NCBI GenBank assembly: GCA_934162205.1
Contig: CAKPIA010000001.1
Location: forward strand, 192,163-256,162
Length of the DNA: 64,000 nt
Reading direction: 5' to 3'
Origin: an uncultured Clostridia bacterium
Lineage (GTDB): Bacteria; Bacillota; Clostridia; TANB77; CAG-508
Shown: positions 1 to 9,572 of the stretch, piece after piece
How the letters are laid out: each line of letters opens with the position of its first letter
Numbering within the stretch: the first letter of the stretch is position 1
The notes under the pieces: model-generated
The model's input: the letters and a program-made list of their open reading frames with translations, nothing else
Told to the model about the DNA's origin: nothing
Databases searched by the model: none
Made by a program: the position numbers and the translations under genes

Positions 1-89
1 CTCATAAAATTGGTGATGAAATGGCTCTTAAAGTCAACAGAGAAGGAAAAGAAATAGATATTAAAGTTACTTTAGCTGAGCAACCTTAA
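1..89 (+). CDS. C-terminal end of an HtrA/DegP-like serine protease (partial)
   Basis: Only the last 28 residues lie in the window; the gene begins upstream. The readable tail (IGDEMALKVNREGKEIDI and following) matches the end of a PDZ domain as found at the C-terminus of HtrA/DegP-type proteases, where a strand of the form GD-x-V-x-L-x-V-x-R-x-G-K closes the fold. It stops with TAA at 87-89. A rho-independent hairpin follows about 120 nt downstream. The catalytic domain cannot be seen, so the assignment rests on this short match alone; another PDZ-containing protein is possible. Confidence 0.5.
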   Translation, partial: HKIGDEMALKVNREGKEIDIKVTLAEQP

Positions 90-210
90 CAAATTCAAAT
101 TATTATTTTCTGTTTTTTCACTTTAAGTTCACACAATGGACAAAAAACAATAGTAATATATAAACATAATCAGAAATGATTAGAATTTAAAAACATCCCC
201 TTTTATTTTC

Positions 211-246
211 AAAAAGTCATATTAGTTTTTCTAATATGACTTTTTA
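211..246. terminator. Bidirectional intrinsic terminator
   Basis: A perfect 10-bp stem (GTCATATTAG at 216-225 and CTAATATGAC at 231-240) with a five-T loop, flanked by A and T runs on both sides. It sits between the convergent HtrA-like gene and the gene ending at 270, so it can serve both. Confidence 0.8.
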
Positions 247-269
247 TTTTTTATAATATTTTTTTATTT

Positions 270-1121
270 TTAAAATAAGACTATATCCATCTCACTAGTC
301 ATGCTACTATTTCCATAAGCATATATAAGATACAAATTATCATCTCCATCTATATAAAACTCTGTAGTATTGCTAATTTTATATATATCTGACTCTGGAT
401 CTCTTTTAAAAATTTTATATCCTAACTTCTCTAATTCTGTAACTTGATTTTGTGATTTTTCAATTTCTTCTTTAATTTTACTTTCTGCAGTAGCTTCTTT
501 TATTCCTTTTGAATTTAATATATCTTCTAATGTTACTTTTTTCTGTTCTACAATATCATAATTATATGTTTGAATTATTACTCTTTGTGCATTGTTACCT
601 TCTTTTAGATTGGATTTTATTATTAATGACAATATATTATCTTTAATTGTTGCAACATATTGAACAGTATATATAACATTATTACTCTCTGCATTTTGCA
701 TTACACTTTTGGCTTTTTCATAAAATATATCTGATATTTTATTATTATATTCATCAGCAATATCCTGTTTAATATTAATATATGGAATATTTAAACTTAT
801 ATTATATTTTCCATCTTCAATTTTTTCACCTTTTATTCTAGTAAAAACCAAATCATATTGCTCATATGTTTTTGCAAAGTCATATTGAATATCAGTTTTT
901 AATTCATTTGTAAAGATATTATTAAATTCATCTTTGGTTATTTGCTCTTTGTCTATTATTTCTTGTTTTGTTTCATTATTAGACTTTATTGTATTTTTAT
1001 TTTTATAATATTGAAAATATACAGCTAATGGTATTGATATAACACAAACAGCTATTGCTATTATATAAATCAATTTTCTATATAAATTCATTTTATTTTC
1101 TACTGGTAAAATTACATTCAT
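270..1121 (-). CDS. Membrane-anchored protein of the RsiV/PdaC type (DUF4163/DUF3298-like)
   Basis: About 283 residues from the ATG at 1119-1121, chosen because AAGGAG lies just upstream; an in-frame ATG eight codons earlier has no such site. There is a short cytoplasmic N-terminus, one membrane segment (YRKLIYIIAIAVCVISIPLA, near residues 14-35) and an extracellular part. The outer part looks like the DUF4163 plus DUF3298 arrangement of RsiV anti-sigma factors and PdaC: a 'NIPYINIKQDIADEYN' strand-helix, then 'VTLEDIL', then a C-terminal 'EFYIDGDDNLYLIYAYG' strand. No deacetylase domain and no adjacent sigma factor is seen, so the role is open: envelope sensing or lysozyme binding is possible. 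It directly follows, and is probably co-transcribed with, the pseudopilin gene ending at 1145. Confidence 0.55.
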   Translation of the reverse strand: MNVILPVENKMNLYRKLIYIIAIAVCVISIPLAVYFQYYKNKNTIKSNNETKQEIIDKEQITKDEFNNIFTNELKTDIQYDFAKTYEQYDLVFTRIKGEKIEDGKYNISLNIPYINIKQDIADEYNNKISDIFYEKAKSVMQNAESNNVIYTVQYVATIKDNILSLIIKSNLKEGNNAQRVIIQTYNYDIVEQKKVTLEDILNSKGIKEATAESKIKEEIEKSQNQVTELEKLGYKIFKRDPESDIYKISNTTEFYIDGDDNLYLIYAYGNSSMTSEMDIVLF

Positions 1122-1144
1122 TGTTTTCTCCTTATTTCTTAACA

Positions 1145-1636
1145 TTAATAATACAATTCAACATTATCCTCTAATTCATTTGTGTAATATGTTGCATTAT
1201 CAAAAGTTATACCTAAAACATAATATACATGATGACTTTGTTCATTTATTATATAAATATCTTCTTTTTGATTTGCATTTTCTTTTGTTATATTTTTGTA
1301 TTCTAATCCATATGTTAAAGTAAGATTTCCAATTGCAGATAAATCTATTACATAATACACATCATTATCATTTGGACTTAATTGTCCACTATCTTTAATT
1401 TGCTGTATTGTGTTTGTATTTGTATATTCTATATTTGCAGGTATAGCTCCATAGTTTGAATAATATACATTTATTTTATCTGTAAGTATAGCAATATCAT
1501 TATACATTTCATTTAAACCTTTTAGTTTTGTACCTGTTTGAGCATTATATATTAACATACTTGTTATTATAATTAACAAAATAATCGCTACAGTTAAGGT
1601 AATAAGAGAAATTCCACTTTCTTTATTTTTATACAT
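1145..1636 (-). CDS. Type IV pseudopilin-like protein
   Basis: 163 residues with an N-terminal prepilin-type segment: a short positively charged leader (MYKNKESG) followed by ISLITLTVAIILLIIITSML, a hydrophobic helix of the kind cleaved after Gly by a prepilin peptidase. The remainder is a small globular domain with several YY pairs and no cysteines. The start is supported by GGGAGG seven nucleotides upstream. No pilus assembly ATPase, inner membrane platform or prepilin peptidase is present nearby, so it may be an isolated surface pseudopilin. It lies upstream of the RsiV-like gene in the same direction. Function is inferred from the leader only. Confidence 0.6.
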   Translation of the reverse strand: MYKNKESGISLITLTVAIILLIIITSMLIYNAQTGTKLKGLNEMYNDIAILTDKINVYYSNYGAIPANIEYTNTNTIQQIKDSGQLSPNDNDVYYVIDLSAIGNLTLTYGLEYKNITKENANQKEDIYIINEQSHHVYYVLGITFDNATYYTNELEDNVELYY

Positions 1637-1733
1637 ATTTTTCCTCCCAATTTTTCTAATGTTATTTTAACTTATTTAATTTATTTTTGCAACTATTTTT
1701 AATCTTTGGTACAGATATTTTAACCTTATATTA

Positions 1734-1762
1734 TTGACTATCTCGTGTTTTTAGAGTATTAT
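1734..1762 (+). promoter_or_regulatory. Sigma-A-type promoter for clpE
   Basis: TTGACT at 1734-1739, 17-nt spacer, TATTAT at 1757-1762, about 35 nt before the clpE ATG. No clear CtsR direct repeat (GGTCAAA-type) is visible around it. Confidence 0.7.
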
Positions 1763-1796
1763 AGTATAGATAATTTTATAGAAATGAGGATGAAAA

Positions 1797-4148
1797 ATGA
1801 AGTTATGTTCAGAATGTCATAAAAATGCAGCTGTAGTCTTTTTTGATAAAGTTGTTGATGGCAAAAAAACTTTAGAAGGATTATGTTATGATTGTGCAAA
1901 AAAACAAGGCATAAATCCTTTTGAATGGTTAGCTAGACAAAATAATTCATTAGACAAAAATGATGCAAATATTGAAAATGTTTCAAAACAACTTGAAAGT
2001 ATTTTTAAAGATTTATCAGAAAATTTAAATATAGAAAATATAGAAGATATAGAAAATCTTGATGAACTTACAACTGAAAATGAAAATGGAGAAATTACAG
2101 GAGCAGCAATTCCTATTGGCTCTCTTTTTGCTAATATGTTTGGAGGAAATAATCAAGATGCCACACAAAGTAATTCTTCTAGTAATAAAAAAATAAAAGT
2201 AGAAAAAACAAAACAAAATAAAAACAAAAAGAAAAAATTTCTGGATACTTTTGGAACAAATTTAACAGATAAAGCAAAAAATAATCAGTTAGATATGGTT
2301 ATTGGCAGAAATAAAGAAATACAAAGAATTATTCAAATACTAAATAGACGTTCAAAAAATAATCCATGTTTAATTGGTGAACCTGGCGTTGGAAAAACAG
2401 CTATAGCACAAGGATTAGCTATTAGAATAGCAAATAACAATGTACCAGCAAAACTTTTAAACAAAGAAGTTTACTTACTAGATATGACAGCAGTACTTGC
2501 TGGAACTCAATTTAGAGGTCAATTTGAATCTAGAATGAAAGGTATAATAGATGAATGTAAAAATTATGGAAATATTATTTTAGTAATTGATGAAATTCAT
2601 AATATTATTGGTGCCGGAGATGGTGAACATTCTATGAATGCTGCCAATATTTTAAAACCTGCCCTTTCTAATGGTGAAATTCAATTAATTGGAACTACTA
2701 CTTTAAAAGAATATAGAAAATATATAGAAAAAGATACAGCTTTAGAAAGAAGATTTCAACAAGTTTTAGTTGAAGAACCTTCTATTGATGATTCAATAGG
2801 TATATTAGAAGGAATTAAAAAATATTATGAAGATTATCATAAAGTTAAAATTTCTAATGATGTAATTAAACAAACCGTAATTATGTCTGAAAAATATATT
2901 CATGATAGATTTTTACCAGATAAAGCTATTGATATATTAGATGAAGCTTGTTCTAGAATCAATTTAGAAAATAAGGAACTATTTAAACTTGAAATGTTAA
3001 AACAAGAATTGAAAACTGTTCAAGCAGAAAAAGAAGAAGCTGCAAATGCTGATTCTCCAGAAAATTATGAAAAAGCTGCTGATTTAAAAACGCGTGAATG
3101 TCAATTAATTGAACAAATTGATGATATTAATAGCAAATTAAAACTTAAAAATTTAACAGTTCAAGATATTGCTCAAGTAATTGAAAATTGGACTAAAATT
3201 CCTGTTAAAAAAATTACCCAAGCAGAAAAAGATAAATTATTAAATCTAGAAACAAATCTTCATAAAAGAATTATAGGTCAAGATGAAGCTGTAAATAGTG
3301 TTTCACGTGCTATTAGAAGAAATCGTGCAGGATTACAAAATGAAAAAAGACCACCTTCATTTATATTTGTTGGTCCTACTGGTGTTGGAAAAACAGAGTT
3401 AGCAAAAAGCTTAGCTTACGAAATGTTCGGTTCTGAAGACTCTATAATAAGAGTAGATATGTCTGAATATATGGAAAGCCACTCTACATCAAAATTGATT
3501 GGTGCGCCTCCAGGATATGTTGGATATGATGATGCTGGTCAATTAACTGAAAAGGTAAAAAGAAAACCTTATTCAATTATTTTATTAGATGAAATTGAAA
3601 AAGCTCATCCAGATGTATTTAATATATTACTACAAGTATTAGATGATGGAAAACTTACAGATAGTCAAGGAAATACTGTTAGCTTCCAAAATACAATAAT
3701 CATTATGACATCTAATGCTGGTTCTAACTTAAATAACAATTCAATTGGTTTTGGAAAACAAACTGTTGATAAAAGCAAAATTGAAGATAGTTTAAAAAAT
3801 GTATTTAGACCTGAATTTTTAAATAGAATTGATGAAATAATTGTATTTGATTCTTTAACAACAGAACAATTGTTAGAAATAGTTGATTTAATGTTAAAAG
3901 ATACTTTTAAAGCATTAAAAGATAAAAATATTTCTATGGAAATTTCTAAAGAAGCAAAAAATTATATCCTTGAAAAAGGTACTAATATAAAATTTGGTGC
4001 TAGACCTTTAAGAAGATCTATTCAAAGATATATAGAAGATGAAATCGCAGAAATGATATTAAAAGGTGACTTAGGTCCAGGAAATAGAATTTCTATTTCA
4101 CTAGATAAACTTTCTAATAAGCTATCTTTTGAAGTTAATAAGGATTAA
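1797..4148 (+). CDS. clpE: ClpE-type AAA+ unfoldase with N-terminal zinc finger
   Basis: 783 residues, an HSP100/Clp ATPase that unfolds substrates, probably for ClpP. Instead of the double Clp-N repeat it begins with a zinc finger: C4-x2-C7, then 22 residues, then C30-x2-C33, the spacing known for ClpE. A low-complexity linker (about 50-150, rich in N and K) leads to AAA-1 with Walker A GEPGVGKT at 194-201 and Walker B ILVIDEIH, a middle domain with a UVR-like segment (ENYEKAADLKTRE, about 420), and AAA-2 with GPTGVGKT at 526-533 and a Clp C-terminal D2-small domain. The start follows GAGG. A good sigma-A promoter lies upstream, and pgsA follows 17 nt downstream, probably in the same transcript. 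Confidence 0.93.
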   Translation: MKLCSECHKNAAVVFFDKVVDGKKTLEGLCYDCAKKQGINPFEWLARQNNSLDKNDANIENVSKQLESIFKDLSENLNIENIEDIENLDELTTENENGEITGAAIPIGSLFANMFGGNNQDATQSNSSSNKKIKVEKTKQNKNKKKKFLDTFGTNLTDKAKNNQLDMVIGRNKEIQRIIQILNRRSKNNPCLIGEPGVGKTAIAQGLAIRIANNNVPAKLLNKEVYLLDMTAVLAGTQFRGQFESRMKGIIDECKNYGNIILVIDEIHNIIGAGDGEHSMNAANILKPALSNGEIQLIGTTTLKEYRKYIEKDTALERRFQQVLVEEPSIDDSIGILEGIKKYYEDYHKVKISNDVIKQTVIMSEKYIHDRFLPDKAIDILDEACSRINLENKELFKLEMLKQELKTVQAEKEEAANADSPENYEKAADLKTRECQLIEQIDDINSKLKLKNLTVQDIAQVIENWTKIPVKKITQAEKDKLLNLETNLHKRIIGQDEAVNSVSRAIRRNRAGLQNEKRPPSFIFVGPTGVGKTELAKSLAYEMFGSEDSIIRVDMSEYMESHSTSKLIGAPPGYVGYDDAGQLTEKVKRKPYSIILLDEIEKAHPDVFNILLQVLDDGKLTDSQGNTVSFQNTIIIMTSNAGSNLNNNSIGFGKQTVDKSKIEDSLKNVFRPEFLNRIDEIIVFDSLTTEQLLEIVDLMLKDTFKALKDKNISMEISKEAKNYILEKGTNIKFGARPLRRSIQRYIEDEIAEMILKGDLGPGNRISISLDKLSNKLSFEVNKD

Positions 4149-4165
4149 TATATGGAGGATTTTAT

Positions 4166-4768
4166 ATGTTAAAATATGTACCAAATATTCTTACAATTAT
4201 TAGATTTTTACTAATACCTATAATATTATTATTTTTATTTTCTGGAAATTACTTACTTGCATTCATATTTTTTACAATTTCAGGAATAACAGATATATTA
4301 GATGGTTATATTGCAAGAAAATTTAATTTAGTTTCAAACTTTGGAAAATTAATGGACCCACTAGCAGATAAATTAACTCAAATATCAATGCTAGCAGCAC
4401 TATTTTTTCTAAATATAGTACCTGTATGGATTTTAATAATTGTTTTATTAAAAGAAGTTATTATGGTCGCAGGAGCATCTTTCCTTTATGGAAAAAGTGT
4501 TGTTGTTTATAGTAGATGGTATGGAAAACTTGCAACAGTATTATTCTACATTGCAATTGTTACATCTTTATTAATTAAAGAAACTAGTAAATTTACAACA
4601 TTAAACAATTATCTTGCTAATATTGATAAACCTATATATTGTCTAGCTTTAGTTGCAACTATATTTTCTCTTATAATGTATTGTAAATCTTTATATTCAA
4701 AAGGATTTATTAATAAAGATGATCTAAAAAAAGATGTAACTATTGATAAAAAAGAAAAGAAAAATTAA
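4166..4768 (+). CDS. pgsA: CDP-diacylglycerol--glycerol-3-phosphate 3-phosphatidyltransferase
   Basis: 200-residue integral membrane enzyme making phosphatidylglycerol phosphate, the committed step of phosphatidylglycerol synthesis. The CDP-alcohol phosphotransferase signature D-x2-D-G-x2-A-R-x8-G-x3-D-x3-D is complete (DILDGYIARKFNLVSNFGK continuing to MDPLADK, about residues 46-76). Five to six hydrophobic segments are visible, and a charged lysine-rich tail ends the protein. The start is preceded by GGAGG. It follows clpE by 17 nt and is closed by a strong terminator, so the two form a short operon. Confidence 0.95.
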   Translation: MLKYVPNILTIIRFLLIPIILLFLFSGNYLLAFIFFTISGITDILDGYIARKFNLVSNFGKLMDPLADKLTQISMLAALFFLNIVPVWILIIVLLKEVIMVAGASFLYGKSVVVYSRWYGKLATVLFYIAIVTSLLIKETSKFTTLNNYLANIDKPIYCLALVATIFSLIMYCKSLYSKGFINKDDLKKDVTIDKKEKKN

Positions 4769-4773
4769 TAAGT

Positions 4774-4807
4774 AAAAAAGGTACACATATATTATGTACC
4801 TTTTTTT
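4774..4807 (+). terminator. Intrinsic terminator after pgsA
   Basis: Inverted repeat GGTACA...TGTACC flanked by six A residues and seven T residues. It also lies in the convergent gap before the BofC-like gene, so it may act in both directions. Confidence 0.85.
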
Positions 4808-4839
4808 GATAAGTCTAATATTATTAATATCCTATTTTA

Positions 4840-5439
4840 TTATTCATAATCTTCTAATAATTTATTTAACTCTTTTAATCCAACTACTTTTATTCCCTTT
4901 TTTATTTCTATTAAGTCTGTATCTGTTAAATAATCTGTAGAGATTTCTGTTTCATCTACCAGTTCTTCTTTTCCATCTTCATTTATTTTATATATTGCAA
5001 TAATTCCATCATTATCTCTTAAAACATAATGTTCTCCACATTGCCCATCAACTTTTTTTGATAAAACAATTTCGTTTTCAGAAAATCCATCGATATTCCA
5101 ATCTTGATATTCTTCAGCAAGTTGCTCTTTTGTCATATTTACTAATTCTTGAGGTAATTCAACTTCTTCACTTTTGGTATGTCCACATGAAGAATATACT
5201 TTATTTAAAATCATTTTTGTGTTAGGAGATATTTTTTCTTCTGTGGAATTTGCTTGCTCTAAATCTTCTTTTTTCATATATTCGTATTCGTCTGTACATT
5301 CATCTAATATTTCTTCTGTTGCCAATTTTTGAGTTTCATAACTTGTATTATTTTTTGAACTTGAATATATATATACTCCTGCTATTATAGATAATACAAA
5401 TATAATACTTATTATTGCATAAATTAACTTCTTATTCAT
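4840..5439 (-). CDS. BofC-like membrane-anchored protein
   Basis: 199 residues from the ATG at 5437-5439, which has GGGAGG immediately upstream; a longer frame starts earlier without such a site. There is one N-terminal membrane anchor (KKLIYAIISIIFVLSIIAGV). The C-terminal part (GQCGEHYVLRDNDGIIAIYK, then ETEISTDYLTDTDLIEIKKG, ending LNKLLEDYE) resembles the BofC C-terminal domain; BofC is the intercompartmental regulator of pro-sigma-K processing in Bacillus. Family membership is fairly clear, but a sporulation role is inferred. Several members of this family in clostridia have no tested function. It lies downstream of comEC, 35 nt away. Confidence 0.6.
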   Translation of the reverse strand: MNKKLIYAIISIIFVLSIIAGVYIYSSSKNNTSYETQKLATEEILDECTDEYEYMKKEDLEQANSTEEKISPNTKMILNKVYSSCGHTKSEEVELPQELVNMTKEQLAEEYQDWNIDGFSENEIVLSKKVDGQCGEHYVLRDNDGIIAIYKINEDGKEELVDETEISTDYLTDTDLIEIKKGIKVVGLKELNKLLEDYE

Positions 5440-5474
5440 TTTTTCCTCCCGCTTCTGTTTTTTATAGTATTTAC

Positions 5475-8012
5475 TTACTTTGTTAAATTTATACAATAAT
5501 TAATTTTTAATTTTATCCCATTTGTTTTAATACTAATTTCCCCCATCTTATCTGTTCTGTATATTTTAATATTTTTCTCTTGTAAATTCTTAATTGTACT
5601 ATCTGCCGGATGACCAAATTTGTTATTTTCTCCCACTCCAATTAATGCATATTTAGAATTTACTGCATTTAAAAAATCTATTGTAGAAGATGTTTTTGAT
5701 CCATGATGTGCAACTTTTAAAACTGTTGAATTAAGACAATTTTTATTTGACATATATTTTGAAACAATCTTATCTTCTGCCACTTTTTCAATATCTCCAG
5801 TAAATAGTATTGAAAATTTTTTATAATTCAATTTACATACCAAAGAATTATTATTTATAGCGTTTTCTGAAATCATACTATTAGAACTAGGCCACAAAAT
5901 ATCAAGAACTATATTTTTTTCTATCTTAATTTTGTCTCCAGTCTCAACAACTTGAACTTTTATATTCTTTTCTTTAACAATTTCTTTAAATTTGTTATAA
6001 TTCTCACTTATTTCATATTGTCTTCCTATAATTACTTTTTCTACTTTCAGTTCTTGAATTATATATAACAATGCACCACAATGATCTTGATCAAAATGAC
6101 TTATTATAACATAATCTAATTTTTTTACTTTTCTAGCTAATAAATATGGTAATAATGTACTTTTTCCAACATCAAATTCTGAACTCTCACTTCCTCCTCC
6201 ATCTATTAAAATTTTTTTATTGTTTGGAGTAATAATTAAAGTTCCATCTCCTTGTCCTATATCTATAAAATAAATTTTTAAATTTTTTGGAATTACATTT
6301 AATATAAATAACAAAACAATAAATAAAATTAATATCTTTTTTAACATTCTCTTGTTCTGTCTAATTTTATATTTAAAAACTTGAATTAAATTTTTTATTC
6401 TTTTTTGAAAAGCATTTAAATTTGTTAAATTATAAATTTTAAAAAGATAATTTAATATAAAGATTAAAAAATAATATACAACTAAAATATATATTTGAGG
6501 TGTTGAAATGTATATTCTATTTAATGGCAATTTACTACCTAGTTTTGAAATTAACAAAAGTATATTTATTAGTGGATTTAAAAAATATGAAATAAATTTT
6601 CCTAGATTTAAAAATAAAAATGATGTAATAATTTGAATAAATCCTAATATCACAACAGGACCTATTATAAATGTAATTAAAAGATTTATAAAAATAAATG
6701 AAAAGCCTATTTTGTTAAATAGTATCATTATTATTGGCATTAATACTATTTGAGCAGATATTGTAACAGAAATCATTTCTAATATTTTATCTTTAATATT
6801 AATAATAATTTTTGACTTTTTACTATTAGTTTTTAAAATTTCAATACGACTTTTTAATTTTTTCTTTATTTTTATTTGTTGTAATAATTTTAGTACATTT
6901 TTTTGAAATACAATTATTCCAATAGTTCCACCATAAGACAATATTAGCCCTGTATTTAAAATTAAAAATGGGTTTGTTATTAAGATACATAATAATGACA
7001 ATGAAATATTAGTCCAAATATCACTTTTTCTATATATAAAAAATGACAAAAGCAACATTATCCCCATTATTTCCGCTCTTATTATAGAGGGAAAAAATCC
7101 TGTTACTAAAACATATATTATTAATAAAAAAATAGTTAATATTCTAGTTTTTCTTTTTCCTAGAAATTTATTAAACAATGTCGATATTCCAATAATTATA
7201 TATGATATATGCATTCCAGATATTGCTAATATATGTGATATATTATTACTACTAAATTCTTCTTTTATCTCATTTTCTATATTGTCTGTATAACCTAACA
7301 TTATTCCAAGTATTAATGAACTTTCTTTATTTTTATATATGCTTTCTATATTTTGTTTAATTTTTAGAAAAATTTGATTTGAAACATTTCTAACAACATT
7401 TAAGTTATTCTTTTTTAACACTTTAATTTCTTTAGCTTTTACTGTACCTGTTACATTTAATGTTTTTAAATATTTTTTATAGTCAAATCCTCTATAATTT
7501 CTTTGGCCTGATGGCTTTATATATTCTCCCTCAAATTGAATTTTATCTCCAAATTCTAAATTTATATTTTTAGGAGTATTAAGAAATAAATATATATTTT
7601 TGTATTTAATGTTATTATTTATTTTTTCTATTTTTATTTTGTATATGTTTTTATATTGTTTTTCTTTTTTGTTACTACATATTGTAGCAATTATTTTTAT
7701 TTCATTATTTAGTTCGTTATAAATAGTATCATATTTCTTGTTTAATTGAATTGTAATCAAATTTGATACTACAGATATTATTATTATAGTTAAAATAACT
7801 TTTTTAGTTAGAATTAATTTTAGATATCTTAAATATCTTTTAATTGATAAAAAATTAAATTTGTTTTTCTTACTTTTTCTTCGAATAAACTTGTGTATTA
7901 AATATATAATAAAAAATATTAAATAAAATAAGACTATACTTTTATTAAAGTATAGCCCCATTAATATTCCTATTATATATCCAATAGATATTGTAACTAT
8001 TGGTCTTTTCAA
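5475..8012 (-). CDS. comEC: ComEC/Rec2 competence DNA channel
   Basis: 845 residues. The three expected parts are visible in order: an N-terminal membrane and DUF4131 region, the central Competence domain with many membrane segments (ISHILAISGMHISYIIIGIS near 250-270 is the family signature), and a C-terminal metallo-beta-lactamase-like domain (GQGDGTLIITP, HFDQDHCGAL, AHHGSKTSST) thought to degrade the non-transforming strand. It carries single-stranded DNA across the cell membrane. The start is TTG at 8010-8012, selected because AAAGGAG precedes it. No comEA lies next to it. It directly follows the NlpC/P60 gene in the same direction (12 nt gap). Confidence 0.93.
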   Translation of the reverse strand: MKRPIVTISIGYIIGILMGLYFNKSIVLFYLIFFIIYLIHKFIRRKSKKNKFNFLSIKRYLRYLKLILTKKVILTIIIISVVSNLITIQLNKKYDTIYNELNNEIKIIATICSNKKEKQYKNIYKIKIEKINNNIKYKNIYLFLNTPKNINLEFGDKIQFEGEYIKPSGQRNYRGFDYKKYLKTLNVTGTVKAKEIKVLKKNNLNVVRNVSNQIFLKIKQNIESIYKNKESSLILGIMLGYTDNIENEIKEEFSSNNISHILAISGMHISYIIIGISTLFNKFLGKRKTRILTIFLLIIYVLVTGFFPSIIRAEIMGIMLLLSFFIYRKSDIWTNISLSLLCILITNPFLILNTGLILSYGGTIGIIVFQKNVLKLLQQIKIKKKLKSRIEILKTNSKKSKIIINIKDKILEMISVTISAQIVLMPIIMILFNKIGFSFIFINLLITFIIGPVVILGFIQIITSFLFLNLGKFISYFLNPLINILLLISKLGSKLPLNRIYISTPQIYILVVYYFLIFILNYLFKIYNLTNLNAFQKRIKNLIQVFKYKIRQNKRMLKKILILFIVLLFILNVIPKNLKIYFIDIGQGDGTLIITPNNKKILIDGGGSESSEFDVGKSTLLPYLLARKVKKLDYVIISHFDQDHCGALLYIIQELKVEKVIIGRQYEISENYNKFKEIVKEKNIKVQVVETGDKIKIEKNIVLDILWPSSNSMISENAINNNSLVCKLNYKKFSILFTGDIEKVAEDKIVSKYMSNKNCLNSTVLKVAHHGSKTSSTIDFLNAVNSKYALIGVGENNKFGHPADSTIKNLQEKNIKIYRTDKMGEISIKTNGIKLKINYCINLTK

Positions 8013-8024
8013 TATTTTCTCCTT

Positions 8025-9458
8025 TTATAAAACTCTTCTTGCTGTTATATAATTTTTCACATAATAACTATCTGACATAGATGTTATTATTACACCTTTT
8101 TTAGGATTTGCAGCATGTATAAATTGATTTCCCCCAATATATATTCCTACATGTCCTGTAAAACATACTATATCTCCTGGTTGTAAGTTTGATTTTTCAA
8201 CACTTCTACCATTACTTCTTTGTCCAGATGATGTTCTACTTAATGATATACCAAAATGTTTATAAACATAACTTGTAAATCCTGAACAATCAAATGAAGT
8301 TGGTCCATTTCCTCCACTTACATATTTACATCCTAAATAATTTTTAGCATATGCTACAACTTCACTTCCTTTACTACTTGAACTTGATGAAGTTGATGTA
8401 TTATTAGATGTTGTTGATGAACTACTATTTGTTGGTACCACAGATGTGCTACTATTATTTTCAGTATCTGAAGTAGTTACACTATTTTCTGTGTTTGGTG
8501 TTCTTGGTTCATCTACACCTCTTGATGTTACCTCTGCAACTTTAGTATCTGATAAATATTTAGATGCAATATAACCTTTTTTACCATTTACACTAACATT
8601 ACTCCAATTATCTTTTTCACTTAAGATTTCTACTTCTGTATTTTTCTTTAAGTTTGCAACTATATTTGAAGATGTACTCATTTCTGCTCTTAAATTAACT
8701 GTGTCTACATTTACATATGCAGTTTTTGTTGTTTCTTCTGTTGTCTCATTTTTTGTTGTATCTTCATCTACTTTGTTTTGTTCATTATTCTCATCTTTGC
8801 TTTCTTCAGAATTTTCTTCTTTACTTACTTCTGTTTTTGTTGTTTCTTCTACATCTTTTTTTAGTACACTATTTCTTATCCATCCCAAACTTGATTCACT
8901 TTCAACATATGACCAATCATTTATAATTTCTTTAATTGTTACTTTTGAATCAGATTTTAAAGATGTTAAATCACTTGCATTTATTAATGGAATAATTTTT
9001 AATTTTACATCTGATTTTAATTTTATCTCTTGATTTACTTCTAATTCTTTTTTTGCAGTTTCTTCTTTATTTTCTGTAGTTGTTGAATTATCAGTTGTGT
9101 TTTCTTGAGAATTATCTTGTTGTTCTTTAGCTGTATTTTCTTTTGCTTTATTCTCTTCAGTTGTTGTATCTTCTTTAGTATCAGTTTTATTTTCTACTAC
9201 TTCTACTAAATCTGATTTTATATATCCTGTTATTTTGTTATATTTAACTTTATACCAATCACCATCTTGTTCTAATATCTCTAATTCTTCATTTAAAGAT
9301 ACTAATTCTACTACTGGTGATGTAGTTGAAGCTTCTTTTCTTATTCTTACTGTTTCTGATGTAACTTTTGCTTTATCTGTTGCATATACAGTGCTTGAAT
9401 ATATTAAACTTAATAAAAGCACTATAGAAAGTATTGTTAATCTTTTAAAATTTTTCAT
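8025..9458 (-). CDS. Secreted SH3b-NlpC/P60 peptidoglycan endopeptidase
   Basis: 477 residues. A signal peptide (residues 1-26, ending at TVYA) is followed by an SH3b domain (about 30-90), a T/E/N-rich linker, a degenerate second SH3b (about 150-205), a second acidic linker, a canonical SH3b (about 250-310), a Ser/Thr-rich linker and a C-terminal NlpC/P60 domain (about 365-477). The catalytic Cys is in FDCSGFTSYVYKHFG and the His in GHVGIYIGGNQFIHAA. It is expected to cut the D-Glu-to-diamino-acid bond in wall peptides. The Thr/Glu-rich linkers are low complexity. A good promoter lies upstream (9497-9525), and comEC follows 12 nt downstream. Confidence 0.9.
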   Translation of the reverse strand: MKNFKRLTILSIVLLLSLIYSSTVYATDKAKVTSETVRIRKEASTTSPVVELVSLNEELEILEQDGDWYKVKYNKITGYIKSDLVEVVENKTDTKEDTTTEENKAKENTAKEQQDNSQENTTDNSTTTENKEETAKKELEVNQEIKLKSDVKLKIIPLINASDLTSLKSDSKVTIKEIINDWSYVESESSLGWIRNSVLKKDVEETTKTEVSKEENSEESKDENNEQNKVDEDTTKNETTEETTKTAYVNVDTVNLRAEMSTSSNIVANLKKNTEVEILSEKDNWSNVSVNGKKGYIASKYLSDTKVAEVTSRGVDEPRTPNTENSVTTSDTENNSSTSVVPTNSSSSTTSNNTSTSSSSSSKGSEVVAYAKNYLGCKYVSGGNGPTSFDCSGFTSYVYKHFGISLSRTSSGQRSNGRSVEKSNLQPGDIVCFTGHVGIYIGGNQFIHAANPKKGVIITSMSDSYYVKNYITARRVL

Positions 9459-9496
9459 TTTAATTCTCCTATTTTACATCCTTAATTTACCACTAG

Positions 9497-9525
9497 AGTA
9501 TATACTTAAATTACAAAAAAGTCAA
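9497..9525 (-). promoter_or_regulatory. Sigma-A-type promoter for the NlpC/P60 gene
   Basis: Reading leftward: TTGACT (9525-9520), 17-nt spacer, TATACT (9502-9497), about 40 nt before the start codon at 9458. Confidence 0.7.
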
Positions 9526-9538
9526 GATTTAAAAATAG

Positions 9539-9568
9539 AAAAAGTAATGCTAAACACATTACTTTTTC
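9539..9568 (-). terminator. Intrinsic terminator after ppaC
   Basis: Eleven-bp stem AAAAAGTAATG/CATTACTTTTT with a seven-nt loop, directly after the ppaC stop codon. Confidence 0.8.
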
Positions 9569-9572
9569 ATAC

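Noticed and set aside
8701..9033. Open frames on the + strand opposite the NlpC/P60 gene and other long antisense frames (for example 9235-10167, 45423-45836).
   Set aside because: They are serine, leucine or phenylalanine-rich mirror images of well-supported genes, have no ribosome binding sites, and arise from A+T-rich codon use.
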